A stretch of DNA of 64,000 bases, taken from contig CACWPM010000001.1 in the NCBI GenBank assembly GCA_902762795.1, forward strand, positions 62,001-126,000. The letters run 5' to 3'. The position numbers and the translations under genes are program-made. The DNA is from Fibrobacter succinogenes. GTDB taxonomy: Bacteria; Fibrobacterota; Fibrobacteria; Fibrobacterales; Fibrobacteraceae. Below, piece by piece: positions 34,262 through 43,916 of the stretch; position 1 is the stretch's first letter; each line of letters opens with the position of its first letter. Below the pieces are notes generated by a model. The model searched no databases. It was not told the DNA's origin and saw nothing but the letters and a program-made list of their open reading frames with translations.

Positions 34262-36031
34262 TTAAGGCAATGCCGGCAAGTTCGGCATCAGTTGTTCTAA
34301 ATCGTTTGCACCACTCTTGAGTTTCAAGGTATCAAGCGGAGCTCTCCAAGCAGAACCAAATCTGAAGGGATTCAAAGATCCGCCATTGGGCAAATCCCTC
34401 CCTTTGTCTGCATAATAATAGTCAATAATGTAACCACCCTCAACAAGATTTTCAAAAGAAAACACTCCATGAAGGGAACATTTCGCAAATTCGAACTTGC
34501 CAGTTTCCACAGACTTGATACGAACAAGAGCTCCTTCCTGTGCACTGGGAATTTTGCCCACAAGCGATGCCAATTTCAACTTGGAAATCGTCTCGAATGT
34601 AAGTTTATTTTCGTACTTTGTCTCAACCACCGTATCGCGAACGCCATTGCTATCGGCCTTGGCCAAAGTCGTATCACGGAAGCCCCGCAGCAAACTAAAC
34701 TTGGAATCCGTTGGCCACGGTTCTCCACGCAACACCACAAAGCGAATAGGATCCTGCTGTTTGACAGGAACTTGGACAGTATCCTTCCCTTCGACGATAA
34801 AGAACATGTCCTTCAAGGAATCGATTACGGGCTTGTTGTAGATGACAATCAAGGAATCTTCCGGGAACGCATTTTTTGCCTTGCCCTTAATCTGCACCGT
34901 CTGGATTTTGGGAGGTAGCGTATCGGCTTCCATTTCCTTCCATTCGATCTCAGCATAGTTTCTAGCCGTATCCAAAGCGCGAGACAGGGAATCCTTGCCG
35001 TCAGAACAAGTAAATTTGTATACAATTTCGTCTTTCGGCTTAGGATCAAAGTAAAAACGCGGAGCGCCTGACGTGCCAAGATAAACAAGTTTCGGATAAA
35101 GCGTATCAGCATCCGGCGAAGTCATAAAGCAATTGGACGTATCCGCAAAAAGCGAATCAAAAAACACATGGCGCGTAAAATTCGCTTCCAGAATATTTGC
35201 AAAAGGCTGCGTTACGTTATCCATTTCCAGAAGCGAAGTATCTTGGTCGGCAAGCGCAATCCAAAGCGTATCCTCGGTCGTTTCGCTCAGTTGCAGGTCC
35301 GAAATCCAGACACCCGCAAGTTCCGAAGAAGGCTCTATCTTATGGTTGCCATTTCCATCAACAAAGGCGACAACGCGGTAACGCCCGGCCTTAAGGCCCG
35401 TAAAATTGAAGTTTCCTATGCTATCCGCGGCCGTAAGGTAAAGCGGTTCTTCCTTCGAAAGCATCGGAAGCGAATCCAATACCTTTGTAACCGTATCGCG
35501 ATATTTTTCAAGATAGCGTTTAGATTCTCGTTCAGGCCCCATCAAATAAAGGCCAACGCTCGGGTAAGATTTCTTGCGGACAAGAGAATCAGGAACCATA
35601 ACGCGCCCCGAGAGAGAGAGAGAATCAATTGTCGCCCCTGTCGAGAAAACCACCTGGAACGGTTTTGCAAGCGCATTCCCACGCAAGTCCTTGATGCCGC
35701 CCGCAAAAGTGACCGTATAAGTCGTCCCCGTATCCAGTTCTGCGCGCGAGTAGACCTCTAGCGTCTTGCCGTGGACCTCGTACCGCAATTTTTTTTCAAT
35801 CGGAGGCGAAATGGATATGGCGCCACGCGGAATCGAAGCGTTAATCCACTCGTCAAATTCGAGTTTCACATAAAGTTCGTTCGGATGGTTTGCGGATTTT
35901 GGCGCAGGGGACACTGCCGCGACACGTGGCGGGAGCTTGTCCTCGGGGCCGCCAGACGGAGCCACTTGCGTTGCGCAAGCGGTCATCATCAGGCATGACG
36001 CCAAGAAGTATGCAACCTTCGAGAACTTCAT
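34262..36031 (-). CDS. Ig-like (Big_5) lipoprotein
   Basis: This 589-residue protein has a lipobox (LASCLMMTACAT, Cys near 19), then the APSGGPEDKLPPRV start typical of a Bacteroidetes/Fibrobacter lipoprotein family. A bacterial Ig-like domain follows (LYVKLEFDEWIN; KTLEVYSRAELDTGTTYTV; LRGNALAKPFQVVFSTG). A carboxypeptidase-regulatory-like segment (NFTGLKAGRYRVVAFVDGNG) and more beta domains follow. Probably an outer-membrane lipoprotein of unknown role. It abuts lepB and precedes dinG with a seven-base gap, so it is cotranscribed with both. Confidence 0.83.
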   Translation of the reverse strand: MKFSKVAYFLASCLMMTACATQVAPSGGPEDKLPPRVAAVSPAPKSANHPNELYVKLEFDEWINASIPRGAISISPPIEKKLRYEVHGKTLEVYSRAELDTGTTYTVTFAGGIKDLRGNALAKPFQVVFSTGATIDSLSLSGRVMVPDSLVRKKSYPSVGLYLMGPERESKRYLEKYRDTVTKVLDSLPMLSKEEPLYLTAADSIGNFNFTGLKAGRYRVVAFVDGNGNHKIEPSSELAGVWISDLQLSETTEDTLWIALADQDTSLLEMDNVTQPFANILEANFTRHVFFDSLFADTSNCFMTSPDADTLYPKLVYLGTSGAPRFYFDPKPKDEIVYKFTCSDGKDSLSRALDTARNYAEIEWKEMEADTLPPKIQTVQIKGKAKNAFPEDSLIVIYNKPVIDSLKDMFFIVEGKDTVQVPVKQQDPIRFVVLRGEPWPTDSKFSLLRGFRDTTLAKADSNGVRDTVVETKYENKLTFETISKLKLASLVGKIPSAQEGALVRIKSVETGKFEFAKCSLHGVFSFENLVEGGYIIDYYYADKGRDLPNGGSLNPFRFGSAWRAPLDTLKLKSGANDLEQLMPNLPALP

Positions 36032-37384
36032 TTATTTAATCAAGTCAATAATCTTGCCAATGCGGGTATAACGAATACGGAACGGAATGCGCCACCAAGT
36101 AAGCGGTTTTCCAAAAGAAAATTTTTGGTCGTCATTTTCAAAGGAAAAGTAAATGACGAAAGCCTTTGCGCGAATGTTGCGCAGAGAAACTAGCCCCCAA
36201 TAGCGGCTATCGGCTGAATTGTCACGATTGTCGCCCATCATGAAAAACTGCGGATACTTCACGACATAACGGTCAATCTTTTCGGAACCCAGGTAAAGGT
36301 TCCTCTGGATTTCAAAATGATTCTTTTCGGGAACTTCGGCAGCGTCCATTGAATCGACCGCAACGACAGGAGCCACGTTCAATCGCTTCACGTTGCCTTC
36401 AAGGTCCTGGAGGATGGAACCTTCAAACGACATGTAACTCACAGGGCGCGTAAAGCCGCTATTCAGCTGCGGATCGTGCGGGTCAAGCATCGGCAAGAAA
36501 CCGATTTTTGCAAGTTCCCTGAAATAGCTGAACGGAATTGCGCCGGACAACGTATCGCCAAGCGTAAGGCGCTGCTGGATTACCGTCTGGTTTCTCGAAA
36601 GCATCGCGTTCAGCAAAAGGCCACGATCGTTCTCGACCGGGAATTTAAAGTCATTGAACATGTAATTGTTGTTCTCTCGACCGTCGCGCAGAAGAGAAAG
36701 TTCCAAATACACAGAAGAGTCCGGATTTTCCTGAGCCACGAGCGAACGCAGCCACCAGAGCTTGATCATCGGCAGGGAATCGATGTACAGCGTATCGCCA
36801 ACGGAGGGCACGACAAATTCTTCGACCTCGTCACGCGGCGAAAGCGTGCGAACACTTGCCGTCCACTTTCCGAATGCCGGAAGAGAATCCTGACGTTTGC
36901 CGTTCAAGTAAAGCTTGCCACCGTGAACTGCAACGGTATCGCCACTCACGGCTACACAACGCTTGATGTAGTCCTTCGGACCATCGGCATAATGAACAAT
37001 ATGCGGTTGCCCATTTTCGGGAGCATGATCCCAATAGTAATTTCCCAACATGAGAGCGTTGAACAAGTGCGTATAGCGCTTGGGATTGTTATCGGGATAT
37101 TCCGGCTCGCCCGGATAGCGGAAAATGACAACATCGCCATGTTTCGGTTCAGCGTACCCCGGGAAATTCTGGTTCGAGAACGGAATCGGGGAACCGTAAG
37201 TAAACTTGAGGCCCAGCAAAAAATCCCCCGTCTTGAGGGAATCTTCCATGGAACCGCTCGGAATCTGGAACGCCTGGATAACGTACTGGATAACGATTAG
37301 CGCAAGGATGACCGGTACAACAACTTCACGTGTAAATGATTTGAAAAAACTCTTTATTGATTTTTTCGGAGATGTCTGTTCCAT
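36032..37384 (-). CDS. lepB: Signal peptidase I
   Basis: This 450-residue protein has one N-terminal membrane helix (VVVPVILALIVIQYVIQAF), the catalytic Ser45 in IPSGSMEDSL, the general-base Lys141 in YIKRCVAVSGD and the box E GDNRDNSADSRYWG. It cuts signal peptides of exported proteins on the outer face of the inner membrane. It is longer than usual (about 320 in E. coli), with an insertion of roughly 150 residues between boxes D and E, as in Bacteroidetes-type enzymes. GGGAG precedes the ATG at 37384, so I prefer it to the TTG at 37396. Confidence 0.94.
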   Translation of the reverse strand: MEQTSPKKSIKSFFKSFTREVVVPVILALIVIQYVIQAFQIPSGSMEDSLKTGDFLLGLKFTYGSPIPFSNQNFPGYAEPKHGDVVIFRYPGEPEYPDNNPKRYTHLFNALMLGNYYWDHAPENGQPHIVHYADGPKDYIKRCVAVSGDTVAVHGGKLYLNGKRQDSLPAFGKWTASVRTLSPRDEVEEFVVPSVGDTLYIDSLPMIKLWWLRSLVAQENPDSSVYLELSLLRDGRENNNYMFNDFKFPVENDRGLLLNAMLSRNQTVIQQRLTLGDTLSGAIPFSYFRELAKIGFLPMLDPHDPQLNSGFTRPVSYMSFEGSILQDLEGNVKRLNVAPVVAVDSMDAAEVPEKNHFEIQRNLYLGSEKIDRYVVKYPQFFMMGDNRDNSADSRYWGLVSLRNIRAKAFVIYFSFENDDQKFSFGKPLTWWRIPFRIRYTRIGKIIDLIK

Positions 37385-37396
37385 CAATACTCCCAA

Positions 37397-38161
37397 TTAC
37401 AAACTCTTAACTGTTTTTACAAAATTGCGGCTCACGGTAATCTGCGTCTTGTTCTTGTCACGAAGCACAACGGAAAGGCGGCCGCTGTCCGTTTTCCGGA
37501 TTTCCGAGATATAATCGATTGCGACCAAATGCGCACGGTGAACGCGGACGAACTGGCGCGGGTCCAGGCGCCTTTCCAGTTCCACAAGCGTAAGGTCAAT
37601 CACATACTGCGACGTGGTCGTGTATGCGGTCGTGTACTTTTCCTCGCTCTGGAACCGGATGACCTCATCCATGTTCACAAGCAAAATGCGGTCGGGCTGC
37701 TTCACCTGCAATCTCTGCATGTAGAGTCCGCTCACGCTCATCATTTCCTTGAACTTTTCCCACGAAAAATCGTCTGGGACACCCTGACCGCCTTCGTTCG
37801 GCATCCGCTTGCGAAGCTTCGCCATGGTCGACTGCAAACGTTCGGGGTCAATCGGTTTCAAAAGGTAATCGACAACGTTTTCTTCGTAAGCGCGGAGGGC
37901 AAAGTTGTCGTAGGCCGTCGTAAAGACAATCAGCGGAATATCGTCTTCGTTGAGCGTTTTCAGGACTTCGAACGCATCCATGTCCGGCATCTGGATATCC
38001 AGGAAAACGACATCCGGATCGAGTTCGTGGATTTTCTCGATCGTCTGCGTGCCAGAAGACGCTTCACCTAGAATTTCAATTTCACCCAAATACGCTTCGA
38101 GCAAGGAACGCATACGCACGCGTGCTAGCGGTTCGTCATCGGCAATTAGGGCAGTAAACAT
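37397..38161 (-). CDS. LytTR-family response regulator
   Basis: This 254-residue protein has a receiver domain (1-120) with the acidic pair in IADDE, the phospho-acceptor Asp in VVFLDIQMPDMD, FTTAY and the Lys in YLLKPID. A LytTR DNA-binding domain follows (RILLVNMDEVIRFQSEEKYT; FVRVHRAHLVAIDYI). It should switch target genes after phosphorylation. No sensor kinase is next to it, so its partner is elsewhere. It abuts lepB. Confidence 0.93.
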   Translation of the reverse strand: MFTALIADDEPLARVRMRSLLEAYLGEIEILGEASSGTQTIEKIHELDPDVVFLDIQMPDMDAFEVLKTLNEDDIPLIVFTTAYDNFALRAYEENVVDYLLKPIDPERLQSTMAKLRKRMPNEGGQGVPDDFSWEKFKEMMSVSGLYMQRLQVKQPDRILLVNMDEVIRFQSEEKYTTAYTTTSQYVIDLTLVELERRLDPRQFVRVHRAHLVAIDYISEIRKTDSGRLSVVLRDKNKTQITVSRNFVKTVKSL

Positions 38162-38174
38162 ATTTCTCCAGCTC

Positions 38175-38603
38175 TTACTTTTTAATTTTTTTATAAAAAC
38201 GAACCATCACAGCCTTCATGCCTTCGGCATCGCGATAAACCTCGCCCGATCTCATGAAAGCCAAATTTCCGACCTTATCGCGCTTGAACATCCAATGGAT
38301 GGAATTATCCGAAAGGCTCATTTTCACAATGCTGTCGGCATACAAAAAAGTTCCGCGAATCGTATCGATGCGCAGGGAATCCTTCAAGATCGATTCTATG
38401 ACCAAAGCGGAGCCGTCATTCCGCAAATCCATTTCCAGAACGCGCTGTTTGCAGTCATCGCACGGCAATCTTCCCGAATAATAGCCAAATACATCCGCAG
38501 GAATTTCTACAGGCGGCAAGTCAGGAAGCGGTTCCGATTTTTCCTCGGAACATCCTAAAAACAGGCCGCAAAGCATAACGGCTAGCACAAGGGCATACTT
38601 CAT
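38175..38603 (-). CDS. NlpE-like lipoprotein
   Basis: The 142-residue protein starts at MKYALVLAV; longer in-frame starts would hide the lipoprotein signal (LCGLFLGCSEE, Cys 20). The mature part opens with FGYYSGRLPCDDCKQRVLEMDL, the CxxC-bearing start of the NlpE N-terminal fold, followed by a small beta-barrel pattern. In E. coli NlpE reports envelope stress and copper or surface contact. The role here is not known. It lies 13 bases before the LytTR regulator gene and is likely in one operon with it. Confidence 0.8.
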   Translation of the reverse strand: MKYALVLAVMLCGLFLGCSEEKSEPLPDLPPVEIPADVFGYYSGRLPCDDCKQRVLEMDLRNDGSALVIESILKDSLRIDTIRGTFLYADSIVKMSLSDNSIHWMFKRDKVGNLAFMRSGEVYRDAEGMKAVMVRFYKKIKK

Positions 38604-38649
38604 GTACAATAATCTAAAAAATTTCAGATAAGACAAATGGAACGCGACT

Positions 38650-39552
38650 TTAAAAACCGGTAGAATAGACCAGTCTAAAGCCAACCGTTACCTTGGAATG
38701 AGCCGGAGCCAATTTTTCGCGTTCTTTGGGGGCAAGTTCGGTTACCTTGTCCGACCAGCCCCCTCCGCGGACAATGCGGTAAACACCCGTTTTAGGGCCT
38801 GCATAATTGTCACTGCCGTTTTTCGGATAAGCGTCATACCAGTCGTTTACCCATTCGGCAACGTTTCCTGCCATGTCGTAAAGGCCATAAGCATTAGGCA
38901 ATCTTTTCGCCACCGTATCGGGACCCGCAGTTTGTCCATAATAAGCGTATTTGCCTGCGACATCGGTATCCCAGTAATAAGTCGTATTCGTGCCACCACG
39001 GGCAGCAACCTCCCACTCATTTTCAGTCGGAAGTCGAACGGCATTCGCAGAATAATCGATGTTCAAATCCACCAAGACGGAATCGTCCACAATAGACTTG
39101 TAAACATACGCGGTATCAAGCCCGGCAACCTTCGAGAACGCATTGCAGAAAAGCACCGCACGAAACCAATTCACGTTAGAAACGGCAAGTTCATCACCCA
39201 TCTTGGACTGTTTGGGCAAATCATTCATGACAAATTCATAAACTTTTTGGGTCACTTCGGTCGTCGAGATCTTAAACGAATTTACGCCAAAAGAATTCAC
39301 ACCGCGAGTAATTGAAGCCTTGGGAATGACAGCCCATTCGAACATGCCAAAAATAGCCTTATCAACATGCAGAGAATCCTTACCCGCAGAAGAACTTGAA
39401 ACAGAGCTGGACGATTTGCCCGTCTTGACCGGAGTAACTTCTTCGCTTTCGACGGGATCGCCACCAGCCGTGCACGCCACAAGCGAAAAAAGCAGCAAAA
39501 GCGCAAACAGCGCGATAAATCTGCTTGGCAACGAGAAACTTTTTAAACGCAT
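38650..39552 (-). CDS. Lipoprotein with a SUMF1/formylglycine-type domain
   Basis: This 300-residue protein has a lipobox (LLLFSLVACTAG, Cys 27), a Ser-rich linker typical of Fibrobacter secreted proteins (SSSSVSSSS), and a sulfatase-modifying-factor domain: FKISTTEVTQKVYEFVM, RLPTENEWEVAARGG, GLYDMAGNVAEWVNDWY and RIVRGGGWSD. Most bacterial members of this size are not shown to make formylglycine; the fold is used for binding and other chemistry. A strong AAGGAGGGGG precedes the ATG. It follows the M6-like gene by 21 bases and may be cotranscribed. Confidence 0.87.
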   Translation of the reverse strand: MRLKSFSLPSRFIALFALLLLFSLVACTAGGDPVESEEVTPVKTGKSSSSVSSSSAGKDSLHVDKAIFGMFEWAVIPKASITRGVNSFGVNSFKISTTEVTQKVYEFVMNDLPKQSKMGDELAVSNVNWFRAVLFCNAFSKVAGLDTAYVYKSIVDDSVLVDLNIDYSANAVRLPTENEWEVAARGGTNTTYYWDTDVAGKYAYYGQTAGPDTVAKRLPNAYGLYDMAGNVAEWVNDWYDAYPKNGSDNYAGPKTGVYRIVRGGGWSDKVTELAPKEREKLAPAHSKVTVGFRLVYSTGF

Positions 39553-39573
39553 GACTCGCCCCCTCCTTAACGA

Positions 39574-42500
39574 CTAGCGAACGACACCTACACGATAAAG
39601 CTTCTGTTTCGTCTTGCCGCTTTCGAACTTGACCTTCAAGCGGGCCGTATAAACATCCGAGCCCAGATTGTGCAAGTCGAGGTTAGCCTGGTTCACGCCG
39701 GCAACGCCATCCGGAATATCCGTCTTGAAAACGCAAAGTCCCGTGATATCGTAAAGTTCAAGCTTCACGGACTGCGGCTTTGCACCCAGTTCCAAGCGCA
39801 CCTTGGCATCGCCACCGCGTACCGGGTTCGGATAGATAAAGAAGTCCTTTATTTCGTCCTTTGCCTTCACTGCATCGACTTCACCGAGCTTGGAGGCATC
39901 AAAAAATCCCGTACGTTCATTGCCCGCCGCCGGGAGCGTCCATGCGGAAGCCGCCTTGTCGGCACCGTCCGCCGCCTTGTCCAGACGGAACGCAGTCACG
40001 CTATTTCTATGGAACGCATAAAGTTCCGGCCCCTTGGAATCCTTGACCGCATCCGTCACAAAAATGCTCATCGGGACAACCTGCGACAAGGAATCAATCA
40101 TTTCGTAACTTCCCGCAGCGATCGGGAAGCGCTCTGACACACGCTTGCCTGCGCCAGTGTACGCATAAACTAATCCATTGTTCGACGGCACGAGAATTTC
40201 AGGAAGCTTATCGCCGGTCACATCGACAATCAGCGGGTCGCTATGGAAGGCGACAATAGGCGAACCGCGATTAATCGTCACCGGAAAACCGTCTACCGGC
40301 ATGCCAAAACGGTCAAGCGCATAGACCAAGTTATCGCCCAGGAACACGATTTCCGGATAAGCATCGCCGTTGATATCGCCAAGCGCAATACCGGACAATT
40401 CGTCCTTGAGGCCGCTCGATCCAGCGGAACCGCGCTTATAGACGCGCACCCATTGCGCCGACTGTTTGCCACCTTCGGCAAGTTTGAAACTTGCAACCGT
40501 ACCACGCGAGCCAAGCACAATCGCTTCAACCGTTCCGTCGCGATCCAAGTCCGTACAGGCGACATGGAACTTTTCATCTTCCAATGCAGCCACTTGCGCA
40601 AAGCCAGCCTTCTGCTTGGTAAAGCCGGGCTTAGCGTCCGCCTTGTTTTCAAGCGAGAACTTGCGCATAAATACTTTGCCCTCTTCGCCGACAATGACGC
40701 CAAAGTAATCCGTACCGCCCACCTTGCATAGAGCCATGTCCTGCGGGTGCACTAGATTTTCAGTCGAAGTAAACGAGCGCGTCATTTCAGCGGTCAAGTT
40801 AACCGTCCAAAAACCGGAATCCGACGCAAAGAACAAATGTGAACTTGCGACAACCGGTCCCACTAAAGTCCCGTCAATTTTCGGGGCGCCCGGCTGTGCT
40901 TTCTGCAAGTCCATGACATCCGGTGTGAGCGTATTCAAAGATGACCGCACGAGATATTTCTTGTGCAACGAGTAAACGCGGTCACCATCGCCAGCAATTC
41001 CTACAAGCGGCCCGAAACTCGGACCCAAGCGGTACAGCGGGATTTCGCGTTTTGTTTCTTTGCGAGTAAGCGACTTCTGCGCTATCACCGTATCCGCCGC
41101 AAACAGCGTATCGCCAAGCACGTTCATCGCCTGGAGCGTCCCGTCTTCGGTAGCAAACACAATCGCCTTGCCCGTCTTGTCATCTTCGTAATTGACGAAC
41201 ACTGCACCGCGTACAGCATTCGCAAGTCCAGTGTTCTTCGGGAACTTCGAATTGTCGATGCTTCCGTCGTCAACGCTGACCGTCACACGGATAACAGGAG
41301 CCGCAAAATTCTCGACGCTATCGCCCATAAACGCATTCAGCGTTTTTTCGACACGCTTGTCTTTCGGGACATCGACCGTAATCTTTATCCCCGTGAACCC
41401 GCCTTGCGTCGTCGCCGTATTGGCATAGCCCGACGGGAGAATCGACTTTACCGTATCGAACGTCTTGTTCTCTGCATAACGCAAGTGCGGTAGCAAATCC
41501 GTACCGCTACCGAAATCGTAAGTATCCTCGCCAATAGCGTTCTTGAACGTCTTGCCGATGCTGAGGACTCCATCGGATTCCACAAGCGAGAGCCCAAACA
41601 AGTGGTCGCGCAGTTCATTGCCGAGCCAAAGGTTCGCCGCCCCTTGCTGCAAGGATTCGCGCAAGAACCAATCGTTCACTTTCCACACCGCAATACCGCT
41701 CGCCGGAAGGCCCGCATCAAAGCTACTCGTAGCAAGAATCAACCCCTTTGCCTTCTTTGTATTGCGCACGCATTTGCCATCTGTACAAATACTATCCAGG
41801 AAAACATAGCTCAGGCTATCGACAGAAACATTTATCGAATCGATCTTGTCCCCCTGAACATCCCCACGATACACCTTCACCGAACCGTCCTTATTCCAAG
41901 AACGCTGGCGATTTTCGATCAACAAATATTCACTCGCACTCAGAGGCACCTTAACGATTTCAGTGCCGAGACCGCTACCCGCAGCAGCAATATCGACCGA
42001 CACCGGATGCCCGGCCGTAGGCCGCACCTCCTTCACCTTGGACCAGCCCATGTAAGCGCGTTCCCAGGCAGCAGGCAACGACGGGAAGAACCCGTTGCCC
42101 GCATTGTAGCCCGCAAAATCCATCATGTCGAAATAGCCCAGGCGGGAAATTCCCTTCACACCATCGTACGTATTGGGCAATCCAAGCTCGCGACCGATCT
42201 GGTTCACCACGATACCGTTGATACCCCAGTTGAGCCCGTCCTGCGACGCCGTCTCACTCACCACCATGATCGATCGAAGCGTATCGATGGTCGCATCCTT
42301 CAGCACAAGACCGTTATTCACGGAATCGTCTGCAATCACGACCCCCGGAAGCGACTTGGGCAAATATACCCAGAAATCCCTCGAAATATAAGCGTCAAAA
42401 AAATCGCCCGGGGTATCCGCCCCCTTTGTGCCCATGCTACCGCCATCGGTCAAGCTGCTCGCACCGGCATGAGCAATCATGAACACACGCCTGGTATTCG

Positions 42501-42987
42501 AATTCTTCGGGAGGGGTTCCTTGAAAGGAGAATCCGAGGAATTGTGAGCCGCCATCACGGCATCATAGACAAAGCGCAAGTAATCGCAGCTACGAGCAGA
42601 ATCGTACTCGGCGGCTTTTTCGCCCTCCATCCTCTGGGTACGATTGTAGTCTATCATCGGCTTGTTGATCGTATACGCAGTTCCGTTCCCCGGCTTCGGG
42701 AAAACAGTCGATCTCACGACAAGTTCACCACCGCTTGCAGCCCTGTAATAAGCGTCCGCAAAACTCAGGTGTTTTTCCCAATAACCGATGCTTCCGCGAT
42801 TCCCCGACGGATCCAAGTTAAACGTTGACGTATCGGAATCGAATTGCCCCGTCCCTGTCGTGAGCGAATTATCCGGAGACTCTTTTTGGAACTGCACACG
42901 CAGAACAAACACATCGAGCGTATCTACGGCATGAGCCAAGGAAAATACGCCTAAAAACAATGCAAGGACAGTAGCGTTCAACTTCAT
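39574..42987 (-). CDS. M6 protease-like secreted protein with a degenerate active site, FG-GAP repeats and a type IX-like tail
   Basis: This 1137-residue protein has a signal peptide (ATVLALFLGVFSLAHA) and an M6/immune-inhibitor-A-like domain (about 20-420; YWEKHLSFADAYYRAASGGEL; LGYFDMMDFAGYN). The zinc motif HExxH that should precede LGLPNTYDG reads NQIGR (residues 262-266), so metal binding and catalysis are almost surely lost. The second half has FG-GAP-like calcium repeats (DLDRDGTVEAIVL; DINGDAYPEIVFL; VTGDKLPEILVP) and ends in a sorting-type tail (FFIYPNPVRGGDAKVRLEL; DITGLCVF). Probably a secreted binding protein derived from a protease. Confidence 0.85.
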   Translation of the reverse strand: MKLNATVLALFLGVFSLAHAVDTLDVFVLRVQFQKESPDNSLTTGTGQFDSDTSTFNLDPSGNRGSIGYWEKHLSFADAYYRAASGGELVVRSTVFPKPGNGTAYTINKPMIDYNRTQRMEGEKAAEYDSARSCDYLRFVYDAVMAAHNSSDSPFKEPLPKNSNTRRVFMIAHAGASSLTDGGSMGTKGADTPGDFFDAYISRDFWVYLPKSLPGVVIADDSVNNGLVLKDATIDTLRSIMVVSETASQDGLNWGINGIVVNQIGRELGLPNTYDGVKGISRLGYFDMMDFAGYNAGNGFFPSLPAAWERAYMGWSKVKEVRPTAGHPVSVDIAAAGSGLGTEIVKVPLSASEYLLIENRQRSWNKDGSVKVYRGDVQGDKIDSINVSVDSLSYVFLDSICTDGKCVRNTKKAKGLILATSSFDAGLPASGIAVWKVNDWFLRESLQQGAANLWLGNELRDHLFGLSLVESDGVLSIGKTFKNAIGEDTYDFGSGTDLLPHLRYAENKTFDTVKSILPSGYANTATTQGGFTGIKITVDVPKDKRVEKTLNAFMGDSVENFAAPVIRVTVSVDDGSIDNSKFPKNTGLANAVRGAVFVNYEDDKTGKAIVFATEDGTLQAMNVLGDTLFAADTVIAQKSLTRKETKREIPLYRLGPSFGPLVGIAGDGDRVYSLHKKYLVRSSLNTLTPDVMDLQKAQPGAPKIDGTLVGPVVASSHLFFASDSGFWTVNLTAEMTRSFTSTENLVHPQDMALCKVGGTDYFGVIVGEEGKVFMRKFSLENKADAKPGFTKQKAGFAQVAALEDEKFHVACTDLDRDGTVEAIVLGSRGTVASFKLAEGGKQSAQWVRVYKRGSAGSSGLKDELSGIALGDINGDAYPEIVFLGDNLVYALDRFGMPVDGFPVTINRGSPIVAFHSDPLIVDVTGDKLPEILVPSNNGLVYAYTGAGKRVSERFPIAAGSYEMIDSLSQVVPMSIFVTDAVKDSKGPELYAFHRNSVTAFRLDKAADGADKAASAWTLPAAGNERTGFFDASKLGEVDAVKAKDEIKDFFIYPNPVRGGDAKVRLELGAKPQSVKLELYDITGLCVFKTDIPDGVAGVNQANLDLHNLGSDVYTARLKVKFESGKTKQKLYRVGVVR

Positions 42988-43004
42988 GGTTATAATTTAT
43001 AAAA

Positions 43005-43080
43005 GTAGACCGTAGGAAGTAGGAAGTAGAAAGAAAAAATTACTAGTTATTAGTTACTGGTCAATAGTAGCTAGTTACTA
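43005..43080. repeat. Heptamer tandem array F (longest)
   Basis: Two runs of different units. The left run is GTAGACC, GTAGGAA, GTAGGAA, GTAGAAA, GAAAAAA. After a six-base step the right run is GTTATTA, GTTACTG, GTCAATA, GTAGCTA, GTTACTA. The left run matches arrays E and H, the right run matches array B. It fills the gap between the M6-like and LolB-like genes. Confidence 0.9.
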
Positions 43081-43133
43081 GAAAATGAGTATTTGGACGG
43101 AAAACGCACGGGAGACGCGCCAATGCCGAAAAT

Positions 43134-43910
43134 TTATTCGCCAATGCGTTGGTAACTTCTCGGAATATTCAGGCGCCAGGTGCCCGAGCCAAAAGGCTTC
43201 CCGTGAGAGACCCTTTTCACACGAAGTTCAAGAAAAACAGTGCCGTCCCGTACAAAAGAAATCCTAGACGGAGTTTTCACCCCCTTGAACTCCTTGTATT
43301 CCTCGATGACAAGTTTTTCGTCTTTTCCATCACGGCCAAGCGTTTCAAGCCACAGCACTTCGCCATTCTTTTCGGCATAGATGTAACGCCGAGTCAAGGC
43401 ATCGCGGGCTTCGTGAATTTTTACGACAGAGGAATCCGTGTCGATGGAATCGCGCAACGAAATTTGTTCAAGATTTTCAGGCACAACACGACCTTCAAAG
43501 AGTCCCGCGACTTGATGGATGTGCACGAGCGGAAGCGAAGGATCGTTCAAAAGCCCGACCATGTAGCCGGCACCTTTCATATACATTTTCTCGGTCGGGA
43601 ACACCATCTGCCAGCTTTCGGGAAGCCAGAGCAGCGAAGCAACACCAATGCCAAGCGTTCCCGTGAGTTCCATACGGTAGCGTTTGTTCGGAACAGAAAA
43701 CAGCACGGCGTCAAAATCCTGAGACTTTCCGTCTAGGGAATTAACAGTCAGCGAAAAAATGGCTTTCAGGCTGTCGGACGGAGCCTCGGTTGCATCCGCA
43801 AGCGATACAGCAGCTTTCCGCCCGCCTGTACAACCTGTCAAAACAAACGACAGCAACAGGAGTAGTAAAAAAAATCCCCGCCCAAAAGCGCCGGTTTTCG
43901 CCAAGGCCAT
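43134..43910 (-). CDS. LolB-like outer-membrane lipoprotein
   Basis: About 258 residues with a lipobox (LLLSFVLTGCTGG) and a half-barrel pattern: FDAVLFSVPNKRYRMELTGTLGIGVASLLWLP, EMVFPTEKMYMKG-like strands (seen as WQMVFPTEKMYMKGAG) and LVIEEYKEFKGVKTPSRISF. This fits the LolB/DUF4292 fold that holds lipid-modified proteins or lipids at the outer membrane. Whether it acts as LolB is inference. The ATG at 43910 has AGGTG at the right distance; a GTG at 43916 is the alternative. It follows the TPR lipoprotein gene directly. Confidence 0.8.
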   Translation of the reverse strand: MALAKTGAFGRGFFLLLLLLSFVLTGCTGGRKAAVSLADATEAPSDSLKAIFSLTVNSLDGKSQDFDAVLFSVPNKRYRMELTGTLGIGVASLLWLPESWQMVFPTEKMYMKGAGYMVGLLNDPSLPLVHIHQVAGLFEGRVVPENLEQISLRDSIDTDSSVVKIHEARDALTRRYIYAEKNGEVLWLETLGRDGKDEKLVIEEYKEFKGVKTPSRISFVRDGTVFLELRVKRVSHGKPFGSGTWRLNIPRSYQRIGE

Positions 43911-43916
43911 AAGCAC

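Noticed and set aside
37397-38603. Two-component system made of the LytTR regulator and the NlpE-like lipoprotein
   Set aside because: No histidine kinase is present; nearness alone does not support a signalling link.
41602-42828. Plus-strand frame of about 400 codons inside the M6-like gene
   Set aside because: Antisense shadow; no domain, start site or neighbours support it.
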